Source: Clostridia bacterium
GTDB lineage: Bacteria > Bacillota > Clostridia > Christensenellales > Borkfalkiaceae
DNA: 58,664 nucleotides
Direction: 5' to 3'
Assembly: GCA_017471945.1 (NCBI GenBank)
Contig: JAFURH010000045.1
Span: 1 to 58,664 of the forward strand
The notes under the pieces are model-generated. The model did not search any database, was not told where the DNA came from, and worked only from the letters and a program-made list of their open reading frames with translations. A program made the translations under genes and the position numbers. This document shows, one piece after another, positions 1-8,017 of the stretch; position 1 is the stretch's first letter; every line of letters starts with the position of its first letter.

Positions 1-2
1 CC

Positions 3-518
3 GCAGACTACGTGACGGTAAACGGGTATTTGGGTACGGACGGGATCGCGCCGTTCGTCGAACAATGCGAGAAGAACGATAAAGGTATTTTCGTGCTCGT
101 GAAAACCTCCAATCCGTCGAGCGGGGAATTGCAAAACCTCGTACTCGAAAACGGTAAGCCCGTCTACGAATATATGGGCGGACTCGTGGAAAAATGGGGC
201 GAAAGCACGATCGGGCAATACGGTTATTCCGCCGTCGGCGCGGTGGTCGGCGCAACGCACCCGCAAGAAGCGGCGCGGCTTCGCGAAGTACTTCCGCATA
301 CCTTCTTTTTGATCCCCGGCTACGGCGCGCAGGGCGGGAACGCGGAAATGCTCAAAAGCTGTTTCGGTGCGAACGGGCTCGGCGGCGTGGTGAACAACTC
401 GCGCGGGATCTTGTGCGCGTATAAAAAGCTCGGCGGCACGTACTACGAGGCGGCGAAGGCGGCGACGATCGCGATGCAAAAAGACCTTTCGGGCGTGATC
501 GGCAGGATGGGAAGATAA
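3..518 (+). CDS. pyrF: Orotidine 5'-phosphate decarboxylase, type 2 (3' part only)
   Basis: Decarboxylates OMP to UMP, the last step of pyrimidine synthesis. The reading frame is open from the window edge (codons A-D-Y-V from base 3), so the GTG at base 12 is an internal valine and the true start lies upstream. About 172 C-terminal residues are visible; full-length type 2 enzymes are near 300. The NGYLGTDG, GATHP and PGYGAQGG motifs are typical of the long bacterial PyrF type rather than the short E. coli type. It lies 13 bp before pyrK and heads the visible pyrF-K-D-E block. The assignment is firm; only the truncation is a limit. Confidence 0.93.
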   Translation, partial: ADYVTVNGYLGTDGIAPFVEQCEKNDKGIFVLVKTSNPSSGELQNLVLENGKPVYEYMGGLVEKWGESTIGQYGYSAVGAVVGATHPQEAARLREVLPHTFFLIPGYGAQGGNAEMLKSCFGANGLGGVVNNSRGILCAYKKLGGTYYEAAKAATIAMQKDLSGVIGRMGR

Positions 519-531
519 AGGAGTATTCGTT

Positions 532-1287
532 ATGCGGGATTACGAAGCGGTAATCGTAGAAAATAAACAAATTGCGGACAATATTTTTTCGGTGACTTTT
601 CGGCTTTCCGAAACGGCGAGCGTTCGCTGCGGACAGTTCGGGAATATCGCCGTCGGCGGCACGCATCTTTTGCGCCGTCCGATCGCGATCTGTAAGGTGG
701 ACGGAAACCAAGTGACTTTCTGCTATCAGGTAAAAGGAGAAGGCACGCAAAAACTCAAAACGATGGAGGCAGGTACGAGAGTAAACGTGTTAATGCCGCT
801 TGGAAACGGGTTTTTCGTGGACGAAAAAGAAACCAAGGTCGCCCTCGTGGGCGGCGGGGTCGGCATCTTTCCTCTGATCTCGGTTTTGAGAGAGTATTTG
901 GGTAGAAAGGAGATTTCGGCGTATATCGGGTTCAGGAACAAAGGCGCGGTGTGCGGGCTTGAAGAATTCGAAAAAGCCGATAAGTTCGTCGCGGTGACCG
1001 ACGATGGCAGCTACGGAGAAAAAATGAATTCCGTACAGGCGTTTGCGGAGGATTTAAAAAAGGGTAACCGCCCCGACGTGGTGTTATCCTGCGGACCTAC
1101 GCTGATGCTCCGCGCGCTCAAAAAAGTAGTGGAAGAAGAAAACATTCCTTGCTACGTGTCGTTGGAAGAACGTATGGGTTGCGGGATCGGCGCGTGCCTT
1201 GTGTGCGTATGTAACCTGACGAACGGCGAGCACGCGCGCGTTTGCAAGGACGGACCTGTGTTTAACGCAAACGAAGTCGTTTTATAA
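532..1287 (+). CDS. pyrK: Dihydroorotate dehydrogenase B, electron-transfer subunit
   Basis: Partner of the class 1B dihydroorotate dehydrogenase; passes electrons from PyrD FMN through a 2Fe-2S cluster and FAD to NAD+. Visible are the FAD-binding stretch LLRRPIAI (about residues 46-53), the nucleotide-binding GGGVGIFPL (107-115), and C-terminal cysteines 217, 222, 225 and 238 in the C-x4-C-x2-C-xn-C ferredoxin-reductase pattern, with extra cysteines at 227. 251 aa is normal. An AAGGAG Shine-Dalgarno precedes the ATG. pyrD follows after 13 bp, which fits an obligate complex of the two subunits. Confidence 0.95.
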   Translation: MRDYEAVIVENKQIADNIFSVTFRLSETASVRCGQFGNIAVGGTHLLRRPIAICKVDGNQVTFCYQVKGEGTQKLKTMEAGTRVNVLMPLGNGFFVDEKETKVALVGGGVGIFPLISVLREYLGRKEISAYIGFRNKGAVCGLEEFEKADKFVAVTDDGSYGEKMNSVQAFAEDLKKGNRPDVVLSCGPTLMLRALKKVVEEENIPCYVSLEERMGCGIGACLVCVCNLTNGEHARVCKDGPVFNANEVVL

Positions 1288-1300
1288 AGAGGAAAAAATT

Positions 1301-2218
1301 ATGGCAAACTTATCGGTAAATCTTTGCGGTATACAACTGAAAAACCCCGTGATCGCGGCTTCGGGAACGTTCGGCTTCGGTCGGGAATATAACGAATTGT
1401 ACGATATCGGCACGATCGGCGGCGTGTCTACGAAGGGCTTGACCTTAGAGCCCCGCCTCGGTAACCCTACTCCCCGTATCGCGGAGAGCAGAGGGGTGAT
1501 CTTAAACGCGGTCGGGCTTCAAAATCCCGGTGTGGAGCATTTCATTTCTTACGATCTCGACTGGCTGAAATCGACGGGCACGGCGGTGATCGCGAACGTG
1601 GCGGGCAAAACGCTTGACGATTATAAAAATATCTGCGCAAAGCTCGACGGACTGGTGGATATGGTCGAGCTGAACATTTCCTGCCCCAACGTAAGAAGCG
1701 GCGGTATGGCGTTCGGCATCAAGCCCGAAACGGTGGAAGAAGTCACACGCTACGCTAAGAGCGGCTTAAAAAATACCCCGTTGATGGTCAAGCTTTCCCC
1801 GAACGTGGAAAGTATCGCGACCAACGCTTTGGCGGCGCAAAAGGGCGGCGCGGATTGCGTTTCGCTCATCAACACGCTGACGGGTATGGCGATCGATATC
1901 GAACGGCGCAAGCCTATTATCGCCAACAACACGGGCGGCGTTTCGGGCGCGGGCGTAAAGCCGATCGCGGTGAGAATGGTCTACGAGGTTGCGCAGGCGG
2001 TGGAAATTCCCGTCGTCGGTATGGGCGGGATCACTTGCGCAGAGGACGCGATTGAATTTTTGATGGCGGGCGCGACTGCCGTACAGGTCGGCACGGCGAA
2101 CTTCACCGACCCGTATGCAATGCCCAAGATCGTAAAAGGTTTGAACGACTGGTGCGATAAGCACGGCGTGGAAAGCGTAAGCGAGCTCACGGGCGCGCTT
2201 CAACTCAATCAAAGATAA
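1301..2218 (+). CDS. pyrD: Dihydroorotate dehydrogenase B, catalytic subunit
   Basis: FMN enzyme oxidising dihydroorotate to orotate in the cytoplasm. TIM-barrel protein of 305 aa, normal for class 1B. The NISCPN motif at 125-130 carries the class 1 catalytic cysteine (C128); the class 2 enzyme would have serine. VSTKGLTLEPR near residue 42 and GMGGI near 246 are FMN-site segments. Its position directly after pyrK confirms the NAD-linked 1B type. RBS AGAGGAAAAAA lies just upstream. Confidence 0.96.
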   Translation: MANLSVNLCGIQLKNPVIAASGTFGFGREYNELYDIGTIGGVSTKGLTLEPRLGNPTPRIAESRGVILNAVGLQNPGVEHFISYDLDWLKSTGTAVIANVAGKTLDDYKNICAKLDGLVDMVELNISCPNVRSGGMAFGIKPETVEEVTRYAKSGLKNTPLMVKLSPNVESIATNALAAQKGGADCVSLINTLTGMAIDIERRKPIIANNTGGVSGAGVKPIAVRMVYEVAQAVEIPVVGMGGITCAEDAIEFLMAGATAVQVGTANFTDPYAMPKIVKGLNDWCDKHGVESVSELTGALQLNQR

Positions 2219-2238
2219 GTAAAAAAGGAGAAACTATT

Positions 2239-2898
2239 ATGGCACTTACCTACAAGGAAGAATTTATCCGCTTTATGGTCGATAACGGCGTGTTGCGGTT
2301 CGGGGAATTTACCCTCAAAAGCGGCAGAAAAGCCCCGTATTTTATCAACACGGGGAACTACAAAACGGGCAAACAGCTCGCAAAGCTCGGCGAATATTAC
2401 GCCGCCTGCATTGAAAATAACGGGCTTGAAGCGGAAACGCTCGTCGGCCCTGCGTATAAGGGTATCCCCCTGTCGGTAACGACGGCGATCGCGCTGTTTA
2501 ACGGCTACGGCAAAGAGCTTAATTATTGCTTCGACAGAAAAGAGGTAAAAGATCACGGCGAAGGCGGGCTTTTCGTCGGAAAACAGCTTGAAGACGGTGA
2601 AAAAGTGATCATCATCGAGGACGTTATGACTTCGGGAAAAGCGCTCAGAGAAATTTTGCCCAAGCTCGAAGCGGCGGCGAACGTCAAGGTCGTGGGAATG
2701 ATCATTTCCGTGGACAGAATGGAAAAGGCGTTAAACAGCGACCTTTCCGCCGTTGCCGAAGCGAAAAAAGAGTTCGGTATCGACGTGTATTCCGTCGTGA
2801 CGATGAACGACATTATCGACGCGATCGAAAAGGGCGTGATCGATTTTAAGGAACATTTGCCCGCGATGTACGAATATCGCAAGCAGTACGGCGCGTAA
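2239..2898 (+). CDS. pyrE: Orotate phosphoribosyltransferase
   Basis: Joins orotate and PRPP to give OMP. The type I PRTase signature IIIEDVMTSGKA is at residues 124-135, and the orotate-side segment FTLKSGRKAPYF is near 24-35. 219 aa is the usual size. A strong AAGGAG precedes the ATG. It closes the visible pyrF-K-D-E block, so the four genes convert dihydroorotate to UMP. No PyrR attenuator is visible because the operon start is outside the window. Confidence 0.96.
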   Translation: MALTYKEEFIRFMVDNGVLRFGEFTLKSGRKAPYFINTGNYKTGKQLAKLGEYYAACIENNGLEAETLVGPAYKGIPLSVTTAIALFNGYGKELNYCFDRKEVKDHGEGGLFVGKQLEDGEKVIIIEDVMTSGKALREILPKLEAAANVKVVGMIISVDRMEKALNSDLSAVAEAKKEFGIDVYSVVTMNDIIDAIEKGVIDFKEHLPAMYEYRKQYGA

Positions 2899-2904
2899 GA
2901 TATA

Positions 2905-3015
2905 TCAGAACTTAAAAAATAAAAGGTTTCCGCCGTTTAAATATCCGAAAGCAAATAAGAGGAACACGGCGCAAAGGAACATAAAGCCCGTAAAGGGTAA
3001 AAGATTTCGATTCAT
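2905..3015 (-). CDS. Possible 36-residue membrane peptide
   Basis: Short open frame on the minus strand in the 168-bp gap between pyrE and galM. The conceptual peptide starts MNRNLLPFTGFMFLCAV and continues as one very hydrophobic helix ending LLFFKF. It has one likely membrane span and a basic N terminus. The Shine-Dalgarno is poor (AATAAGAAT just upstream), and AT-rich spacer can give F/L-rich frames by chance. No family is recognised. Offered as a candidate small membrane protein or a fortuitous ORF. Confidence 0.25.
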   Translation of the reverse strand: MNRNLLPFTGFMFLCAVFLLFAFGYLNGGNLLFFKF

Positions 3016-3066
3016 ATTCTTATTTTGTGAAAAAGAAAGGAATATGATACGGACAAAAGGATTTTT

Positions 3067-4143
3067 ATGACGAAAATTACCAAAAGCGAATTCGGAAAAC
3101 TCGAAAACGGGGCTACCGTGTACGCGTTCACGCTTTCCGACGGGTTTTCTTTCGCGAGGATATTGACCTTGGGCGGGATTTTGCAGTCGCTCGTCGTTCC
3201 CGATAAAGACGGAACGCCGACGGACGTCGTTTTAGGGTACGACACGGTAGAGGAATATCTTGAAAACGAAGGGTATCTCGGCGCGCTTATCGGCAGGTTT
3301 GGTAACCGTATCGACGAAGGCAAGCTTGAAATCGACGGAAAGACTTACGCGCTTTATTTAAACGATCGCGGGAATCACTTGCACGGCGGAAAAGAGGGGT
3401 TTGATAAAAAGCTCTGGGACGCGGAGATCCTTGCGGGCGAAAAGGGCGACGAACAACTCGTGTTGCGCTACGTGTCTGAGGACGGTGAAGAGCATTTTCC
3501 GGGCACGCTCGTCACGCAAGTAGTCTACGGTTTTTCGGGCGGTGTGCTCACCATCGACTATCTGGCGGTGGCAGATAAGAAAACGGCGATCAACCTCACT
3601 AATCACGCGTATTTTAACCTCGACGGGGACGGTGGGGCGGAGTCTGTTTCAAAGCATTATTTGAAGATAGACGCGGAAACGATCACGCCGACGGATAAGA
3701 CGATGATCCCGCGCAGGGGCTTTAAGAAAGTGGAGGGCACGCCTTTCGATTTTCGGGAATTCAAAACGATCGGCGCAGGCAACGCGCGGATAGAAGAGGA
3801 TTCGGATATGATCAACGGCGACGGGTTCGATCATTGTTTCGTGTTCCCGAAAGATCGCGACGAGGAAAAACCCGTATGCGTTGCGTATAGCGAAAAATCG
3901 GGCGTTGAAATGAAGGTATACACCGATCAGCCCGCCGTACAGCTCTACACGGCGAACGGGCTTTCGGCAATCGGCAAAGACGGTAAAAAATACGGCAGAT
4001 TCGGCGCGTTTTGCTTGGAAACGCAAGCGATCCCGAACAACGTGAACGTACCCGAATACGCGGAGGTCGCCTCTTCGATCTATGAAGCGGGCACGCCGTA
4101 TTTTCACTCGGTGCGTTATCAATTCGGTATAAAAAAGGAGTAA
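3067..4143 (+). CDS. galM: Aldose 1-epimerase (galactose mutarotase)
   Basis: Interconverts alpha and beta anomers of galactose or glucose. 358 aa, normal. Family landmarks are GALIGRFGNRI (about 72-82), NHLHGG (103-108), the catalytic-His segment TNHAYFNLDG (178-187) and the C-terminal ETQAIPNN segment carrying the expected catalytic glutamate. Only 3 bp separate it from trpS, so the two are co-transcribed although functionally unrelated. No other galactose gene is in the window, so a general sugar-mutarotase role is as likely as a Leloir role. Confidence 0.93.
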   Translation: MTKITKSEFGKLENGATVYAFTLSDGFSFARILTLGGILQSLVVPDKDGTPTDVVLGYDTVEEYLENEGYLGALIGRFGNRIDEGKLEIDGKTYALYLNDRGNHLHGGKEGFDKKLWDAEILAGEKGDEQLVLRYVSEDGEEHFPGTLVTQVVYGFSGGVLTIDYLAVADKKTAINLTNHAYFNLDGDGGAESVSKHYLKIDAETITPTDKTMIPRRGFKKVEGTPFDFREFKTIGAGNARIEEDSDMINGDGFDHCFVFPKDRDEEKPVCVAYSEKSGVEMKVYTDQPAVQLYTANGLSAIGKDGKKYGRFGAFCLETQAIPNNVNVPEYAEVASSIYEAGTPYFHSVRYQFGIKKE

Positions 4144-4146
4144 GTT

Positions 4147-5199
4147 ATGAAAAAAATTATTTTGACGGGCGACAGACCCTCGGGAAAATTGCACATCGGG
4201 CATTACGTTGGGTCTTTAAAACGCCGCGTGGAATTGCAAAACAGCGGGGAGTTCGATAAGATCTATATTATGATCGCGGACGCGCAGGCGCTTACGGATA
4301 ATTTCGATAATCCCGAAAAGGTTCGCGCGAATATTACCGAAGTGGCGCTCGATTACCTCGCTTGCGGGATCGATCCGAATAAGTCCACCGTGTTCGTGCA
4401 ATCGCACGTCGCGGAGCTGACCGAACTCACCTTCTATTATATGAACTTAGTCACGCTCGCGCGGCTCGAACGTAACCCTACCGTAAAAGCGGAGATCAAG
4501 CAAAAAAACTACGAGCTTTCCTTGCCGATGGGCTTTTTGACCTATCCCGTATCCCAAACGGCGGACATCACGGCGTTCAAGGCGACGACCGTACCAGTCG
4601 GGGAAGATCAGCTTCCTATGCTTGAACAGGCGCGGGAGATCGTGAGAAGCTTTAATAATTTATACGGCGAAACGCTCGTAGAACCCAAAGCCGTTTTGCC
4701 CGAAAACAAATCCTGTTTGCGCCTTCCCGGCACGGACGGTATGGCAAAGATGAGTAAATCGCTCGGCAACTGTATTTATCTTTCCGATTCTGCGGACGAG
4801 ATCAAACGCAAGGTAATGAGTATGTACACCGACCCCAACCATTTGAAGGTGACCGACCCCGGCGATACCGAGCATAACCCGACGTTTATCTATCTTGACG
4901 CGTTCGCGACCGACGATCACTTCGCGCGGTATCTGCCCGAATATCAGAGCCTTGCCGAAATGAAGGCTCATTACGAGCGGGGCGGCTTGGGAGATATGAA
5001 GGTGAAAAAATTCCTCAACGCGGTAATGCAAGAAACCTTAGAACCCATCAGAACCAAACGCGAAGAGCTTGCAAAAGATATTCCCGCGATCTGGGATATG
5101 TTGTATCAAGGAAGCGAAGCAGCGCGCGCGGTGGCGGCGCAGACCCTTTCCGAGGTCAAAAAATCGATGCGTATCGATTATTTTGCAGAAAGGAAATAA
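4147..5199 (+). CDS. trpS: Tryptophan--tRNA ligase
   Basis: Class I aminoacyl-tRNA synthetase charging tRNA-Trp. HIGH motif HIGH at 16-19 (within [10 protein letters not shown]) and KMSKS at 201-205. The N-terminal [13 protein letters not shown] matches the bacterial TrpS subclass with that signature. 350 aa is normal. Its RBS (AAAGGAG) overlaps the end of galM. No T-box leader is seen before it or before galM. A strong bidirectional terminator follows. Confidence 0.95.
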   Translation: MKKIILTGDRPSGKLHIGHYVGSLKRRVELQNSGEFDKIYIMIADAQALTDNFDNPEKVRANITEVALDYLACGIDPNKSTVFVQSHVAELTELTFYYMNLVTLARLERNPTVKAEIKQKNYELSLPMGFLTYPVSQTADITAFKATTVPVGEDQLPMLEQAREIVRSFNNLYGETLVEPKAVLPENKSCLRLPGTDGMAKMSKSLGNCIYLSDSADEIKRKVMSMYTDPNHLKVTDPGDTEHNPTFIYLDAFATDDHFARYLPEYQSLAEMKAHYERGGLGDMKVKKFLNAVMQETLEPIRTKREELAKDIPAIWDMLYQGSEAARAVAAQTLSEVKKSMRIDYFAERK

Positions 5200-5208
5200 A
5201 AACGGACG

Positions 5209-5250
5209 AATCAAAAAAACGGGCAAACTTGCCCGTTTTTTTGATTTTAG
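5209..5250. terminator. Bidirectional intrinsic terminator between trpS and lgt
   Basis: An 18-bp perfect inverted repeat (arms 5209-5226 and 5229-5246) contains GGGCAA/TTGCCC flanked by A and T tracts on both sides. It can therefore stop the convergent galM-trpS and lgt transcripts. The lgt stop codon lies at its right edge. Confidence 0.9.
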
Positions 5251-6017
5251 CCGTTTTTTCGGTTTTTCATAAAAAGAACGCTCCGAAGAGTTAAGATACC
5301 GACGAATAGAAATAAACTTATCCACTGTGAGGTAGAAATGCCCAAAAACAGTCCGCGCGCTTTATCTCCGCGAAAAAATTCCAGCAGTATGCGTAAAACG
5401 GAATACGAGCAAGCGTAGGCGGTTAGACAAAAGCCCTTCGAATTATGTTTTTTGACGTAGAAGATAAGAAGCACGATAAATAAGACAAACAAACAAGCCG
5501 CTTCGATGAGTTGAATGGGTAGTAAAGGAACGCCGATCGGTGTTGCAACGTCGGCGGCGTATCGGTAAGTATAATTGCCGAATCCGTCGTAGTGTACGCC
5601 GTAGCAACAACCTGCCGTGAAACAGCCGACGCGTCCGAATGCGTGTCCGAGCGGTAGAACGACGGCGTAAAGATCGAAATAATCAAAAAAATGCAATTTA
5701 AATTGCTTGACATAAACGAATAGTCCTATTGCGCCTCCAATCAGTCCGCCATAAAAAACGAATCCGCCTTTAAGGATTGCTTCAAAGGAAAGCTTCAATT
5801 CGATGATCTGCTCCATAGACACGAGAAGAAACAAAAGCTTCGCGCCGAACACTGCGCCTATCATCGTATAGACGGCGGAGCAAACGAGATCAAAAACAGG
5901 TATTTTGCTTTTTTTGCGGAGAAGTAAAGCGGCGGTTGTGGCAACGCCTATGCCGATAAAATAGAAAAGCCCGTAGAACGGTATCGTTTTTCCGAAGACA
6001 GAAAAATAAGGTTTCAT
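5247..6017 (-). CDS. lgt: Prolipoprotein diacylglyceryl transferase
   Basis: Membrane enzyme that transfers diacylglycerol from phosphatidylglycerol to the lipobox cysteine of prelipoproteins. 256 aa with about seven hydrophobic spans. The GGFVFYGGLIGG segment (84-95) and HAFGRVGCFTAGCCYG (125-140) match the Lgt signature. It is needed to mature the two lipoproteins encoded at 38.7 and 56.8 kb. The ATG has no clear Shine-Dalgarno (only an A-run). It may be transcribed behind the small membrane protein gene at 6118-6402, although a hairpin separates them. Confidence 0.92.
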   Translation of the reverse strand: MKPYFSVFGKTIPFYGLFYFIGIGVATTAALLLRKKSKIPVFDLVCSAVYTMIGAVFGAKLLFLLVSMEQIIELKLSFEAILKGGFVFYGGLIGGAIGLFVYVKQFKLHFFDYFDLYAVVLPLGHAFGRVGCFTAGCCYGVHYDGFGNYTYRYAADVATPIGVPLLPIQLIEAACLFVLFIVLLIFYVKKHNSKGFCLTAYACSYSVLRILLEFFRGDKARGLFLGISTSQWISLFLFVGILTLRSVLFMKNRKNG

Positions 6018-6041
6018 TTTTTTTAACGTTGAGAAGGGAAT

Positions 6042-6090
6042 AGAAAACGGTCTGCTTCAAACGGGTTTTCGTCTGAATAGACCGTTTTCT
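6042..6090 (-). terminator. Hairpin between the DUF4190-like gene and lgt
   Basis: A 12-bp perfect inverted repeat (AGAAAACGGTCT at 6042-6053, AGACCGTTTTCT at 6079-6090) follows the small membrane protein gene on the minus strand. Its 25-nt loop is long and the trailing T tract short, so it could be a weak terminator or an attenuator ahead of lgt. Confidence 0.5.
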
Positions 6091-6117
6091 CGCAAATAAA
6101 AGTGGGAGTAGTTACTT

Positions 6118-6402
6118 TCAGATCAGCTCGTATGCAGCGTTTGCAACACAAAGCGTACAAATACCGCAGGTGAAGAAGAAAATAGTCGAGAATACGACGG
6201 CGATGATGCCGATAACGAGTCCTGCCGTTGCGATTCCTGACTTTTGATTATCGGCTTTGAGTTTTTTGCCGCCGATAACTGCCAACACCAAGCCGACGAT
6301 CGCCGCAGGTAACGCAACGATGGAGAACCAACCGCCTAAAAAACCGAGTACCAAACCCACGATCGAGAGTACGAATCCCGCCATAGCTTGTCCTTTTCCC
6401 AT
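6118..6402 (-). CDS. Small DUF4190-like membrane protein
   Basis: 94 aa with a short polar N terminus (MGKGQA), then about three hydrophobic spans rich in G, V, I and L (roughly 7-28, 31-45, 58-92), with a KKLKADNQKSG loop between the second and third. This layout and the repeated GLVLG pattern fit the DUF4190 family, whose biochemical role is unknown. A strong AAAGGAGG precedes the ATG. It is divergent from an XRE regulator across a palindromic operator (see 6465-6520), so it is probably repressed by that regulator. Family call moderate; function unknown. Confidence 0.7.
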   Translation of the reverse strand: MGKGQAMAGFVLSIVGLVLGFLGGWFSIVALPAAIVGLVLAVIGGKKLKADNQKSGIATAGLVIGIIAVVFSTIFFFTCGICTLCVANAAYELI

Positions 6403-6464
6403 AACAAAACGACCTCCTTTGTAAAAATTTAATAGCTTTTTTGATTTTTAAAACTATTACACGT

Positions 6465-6493
6465 ATTATATCAGGTCTTTTGACCTAAGTCAA
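6465..6493 (-). promoter_or_regulatory. Minus-strand promoter with a palindrome in its spacer
   Basis: Read on the minus strand: -35 TTGACT (6493-6488), 17-bp spacer, -10 TATAAT (6470-6465). The spacer contains the palindrome AGGTC-TTTT-GACCT (6473-6486). A near copy, AAGTC-TTTT-GACCT, lies 19 bp away at 6492-6505. A repressor bound to the spacer palindrome would block RNA polymerase. The divergent XRE gene at 6527 is the obvious candidate repressor. Confidence 0.75.
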
Positions 6494-6514
6494 GTCTTTT
6501 GACCTGATTTTGCG

Positions 6515-6520
6515 TATAAT
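6515..6520 (+). promoter_or_regulatory. -10 box of the XRE gene, 6 nt before its ATG
   Basis: TATAAT at 6515-6520 ends 6 nt before the ATG at 6527, and no Shine-Dalgarno is present. The expected transcription start would fall at or near the A of the ATG, implying a leaderless mRNA. The -35 region (near 6492-6497) is poor and coincides with the second operator copy at 6492-6505. Confidence 0.6.
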
Positions 6521-6526
6521 TTTTAT

Positions 6527-6724
6527 ATGGTGTATGCAGAAATTATTAAACAGGTTATGATAGAAAACGATTTAAGCCAACAGAAGTTTGCGGATATTTT
6601 AGGCGTGAATCAAACGACGGTAAGCCAGTGGTTGCTCGGTCGCAAAAAACCGGGATACGACAGCATTATGGCTTTGTATCAAAACTTTGACGTAGAGCCG
6701 AATTGGTTGTTTGGGATCGAGTAG
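6527..6724 (+). CDS. XRE-family HTH regulator
   Basis: 65 aa, essentially only a Cro/CI-type helix-turn-helix: residues 6-60 include LSQQKFADILGVNQTTVSQW (helices 2 and 3) and a C-terminal NWLFGIE. No ligand or membrane domain. Divergent from the small membrane protein gene and followed by a second XRE gene. Two palindromic operators overlap its own promoter, so autorepression is likely. The start has no Shine-Dalgarno and seems leaderless. Confidence 0.85.
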   Translation: MVYAEIIKQVMIENDLSQQKFADILGVNQTTVSQWLLGRKKPGYDSIMALYQNFDVEPNWLFGIE

Positions 6725-6762
6725 GGAACGGACGAGTCGGGTAATTTTTAAGGAGAAAAATT

Positions 6763-6975
6763 ATGCAATCGATTGCAAAACAAGTGGGCGAGAATCTGAA
6801 AACGGCGCGAAAGGCAAAAGGACTTACGCAAGCGGAGCTCGCAAAAGCGATCCATAAATATCAATCGGATTACAGCGAATACGAAACGGGTAAGATCCAG
6901 CTCGATTATGAAAAGATAGTGTTGCTTTGTCGGATCTTGGAGATCACGCCCAACGAATTATTCGGATTCGATTAA
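6763..6975 (+). CDS. XRE-family HTH regulator
   Basis: 70 aa single-domain Cro/CI-type HTH; the segment LTQAELAKAIHKYQSDYSEY (residues 22-41) is the recognition region, and NELFGFD ends the protein. Has a good RBS (AAGGAG), unlike the XRE gene 38 bp upstream, so it may be the second gene of that transcript. DNA target unknown. An AraC gene follows from its own promoter. Confidence 0.85.
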   Translation: MQSIAKQVGENLKTARKAKGLTQAELAKAIHKYQSDYSEYETGKIQLDYEKIVLLCRILEITPNELFGFD

Positions 6976-6989
6976 AATACTTCAAACGC

Positions 6990-7018
6990 TTGAAAAGAGT
7001 GCAAAAATATGCTACAAT
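6990..7018 (+). promoter_or_regulatory. Promoter of the AraC-type gene
   Basis: TTGAAA (6990-6995), 17-bp spacer, TACAAT (7013-7018). The start codon at 7057 is preceded by AAAGGAG. Confidence 0.75.
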
Positions 7019-7056
7019 AAAAACACTACCGAACGAAAGGAGTAAATAAAGCGGCT

Positions 7057-7866
7057 ATGGAAGGATATTACTACGAGAAAATAGCAGACGATCTGAGCCA
7101 AAGCCTACGTTTTTTCAGGCATCACATCCAAATCGGCAAGGAAGGCGACGGAATACACGTCGTTCCACATTATCATTCCGCGTTTGAAATTTCCTACGTG
7201 GCGGAAGGCGAATACAAAGCGCATATCGGCGACGGCGAGTATTTGATGAGAAAAGGCGACTTGGCGTTCGTAGATCCTTTGACGGTACATTCCTATACGA
7301 CGCACGGAAACGCACTCGTTTACGCGGTGATCTTCGACGGCGCGTTTTTCTCCGCGCTCGGATTAAAACAGCGTACCTTTCCCGTCATTATGAAGGATAT
7401 GTATTTATTGAAAGAGATCTTCGACGACGTGGGGCGGGGTTGTAAAACGCACGAGGAGTTGCTTGAATTCTTAAAAGAGAAAGGGGAAGATTATAAGCTC
7501 GGCGTTTTATTGAGCGTTTTGGGGATCGTGATGCAAAAGGTCAAGCCAATCGAAAAGAGCTTGGATCGCGGCGCGGAATTGATGGTTTCCGTGTTGCACT
7601 ACATAGAGCAAAACTATACTCGGGAGCTAACGCTCGATTCTCTTTCCGCGCATTTCGGGTATGCAAAAAATTATTTTTCCAAACGGTTCAACGAATACGT
7701 GGGTATGAGTATACGCGAATATTTAAACCGAAAACGAATATCCTACGCGATCGATATTGTCAAGGAACACGCAGACGTGCCTTTGTGTAAGGTCGCCGAA
7801 ATGGTCGGATACCGATCGTGGAATACTTTTTATCGGGCGTATGAACGCTATTATAAAAATTGCTGA
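7057..7866 (+). CDS. AraC-family transcriptional regulator with N-terminal cupin
   Basis: 269 aa. The N-terminal cupin (about 20-100) has PHYHSAFEI (37-45), the usual sugar-sensing half, and the C-terminal double HTH (about 185-268) contains the AraC features SKRFNEYVGMS and VAEMVGYRSWNTFYRAY. Likely a sugar- or catabolite-responsive activator. The gene downstream encodes a Gfo/Idh/MocA oxidoreductase with its own promoter, the kind of gene such regulators often control; this link is inference from adjacency. A G+C-rich hairpin (7868-7891) follows the stop codon. Confidence 0.9.
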   Translation: MEGYYYEKIADDLSQSLRFFRHHIQIGKEGDGIHVVPHYHSAFEISYVAEGEYKAHIGDGEYLMRKGDLAFVDPLTVHSYTTHGNALVYAVIFDGAFFSALGLKQRTFPVIMKDMYLLKEIFDDVGRGCKTHEELLEFLKEKGEDYKLGVLLSVLGIVMQKVKPIEKSLDRGAELMVSVLHYIEQNYTRELTLDSLSAHFGYAKNYFSKRFNEYVGMSIREYLNRKRISYAIDIVKEHADVPLCKVAEMVGYRSWNTFYRAYERYYKNC

Positions 7867-7943
7867 GAGGGAGCGAGCGAATCGCTCCCTTAAAAATCTT
7901 AACTTTTGGATATGAATAGATAAATTTTGCCATAAAGATATCG

Positions 7944-7972
7944 TTGATTTTTTCACCTGTCGCGTTTATAAT
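7944..7972 (+). promoter_or_regulatory. Promoter of the Gfo/Idh/MocA gene
   Basis: TTGATT (7944-7949), 17-bp spacer, TATAAT (7967-7972), followed by an AAAGGAG ribosome site before the ATG at 8018. Confidence 0.75.
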
Positions 7973-8017
7973 AGAACCAAACGAGCGGGGAAGGCTCGCG
8001 CAAAAGGAGAAGAAAAA

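Noticed and set aside
6471-6507. CtsR-like heptads (GGTCAAA twice on the minus strand).
   Set aside because: CtsR boxes need two heptads with a 3-bp spacer; here they are 19 bp apart and form palindromes instead, beside an XRE gene.
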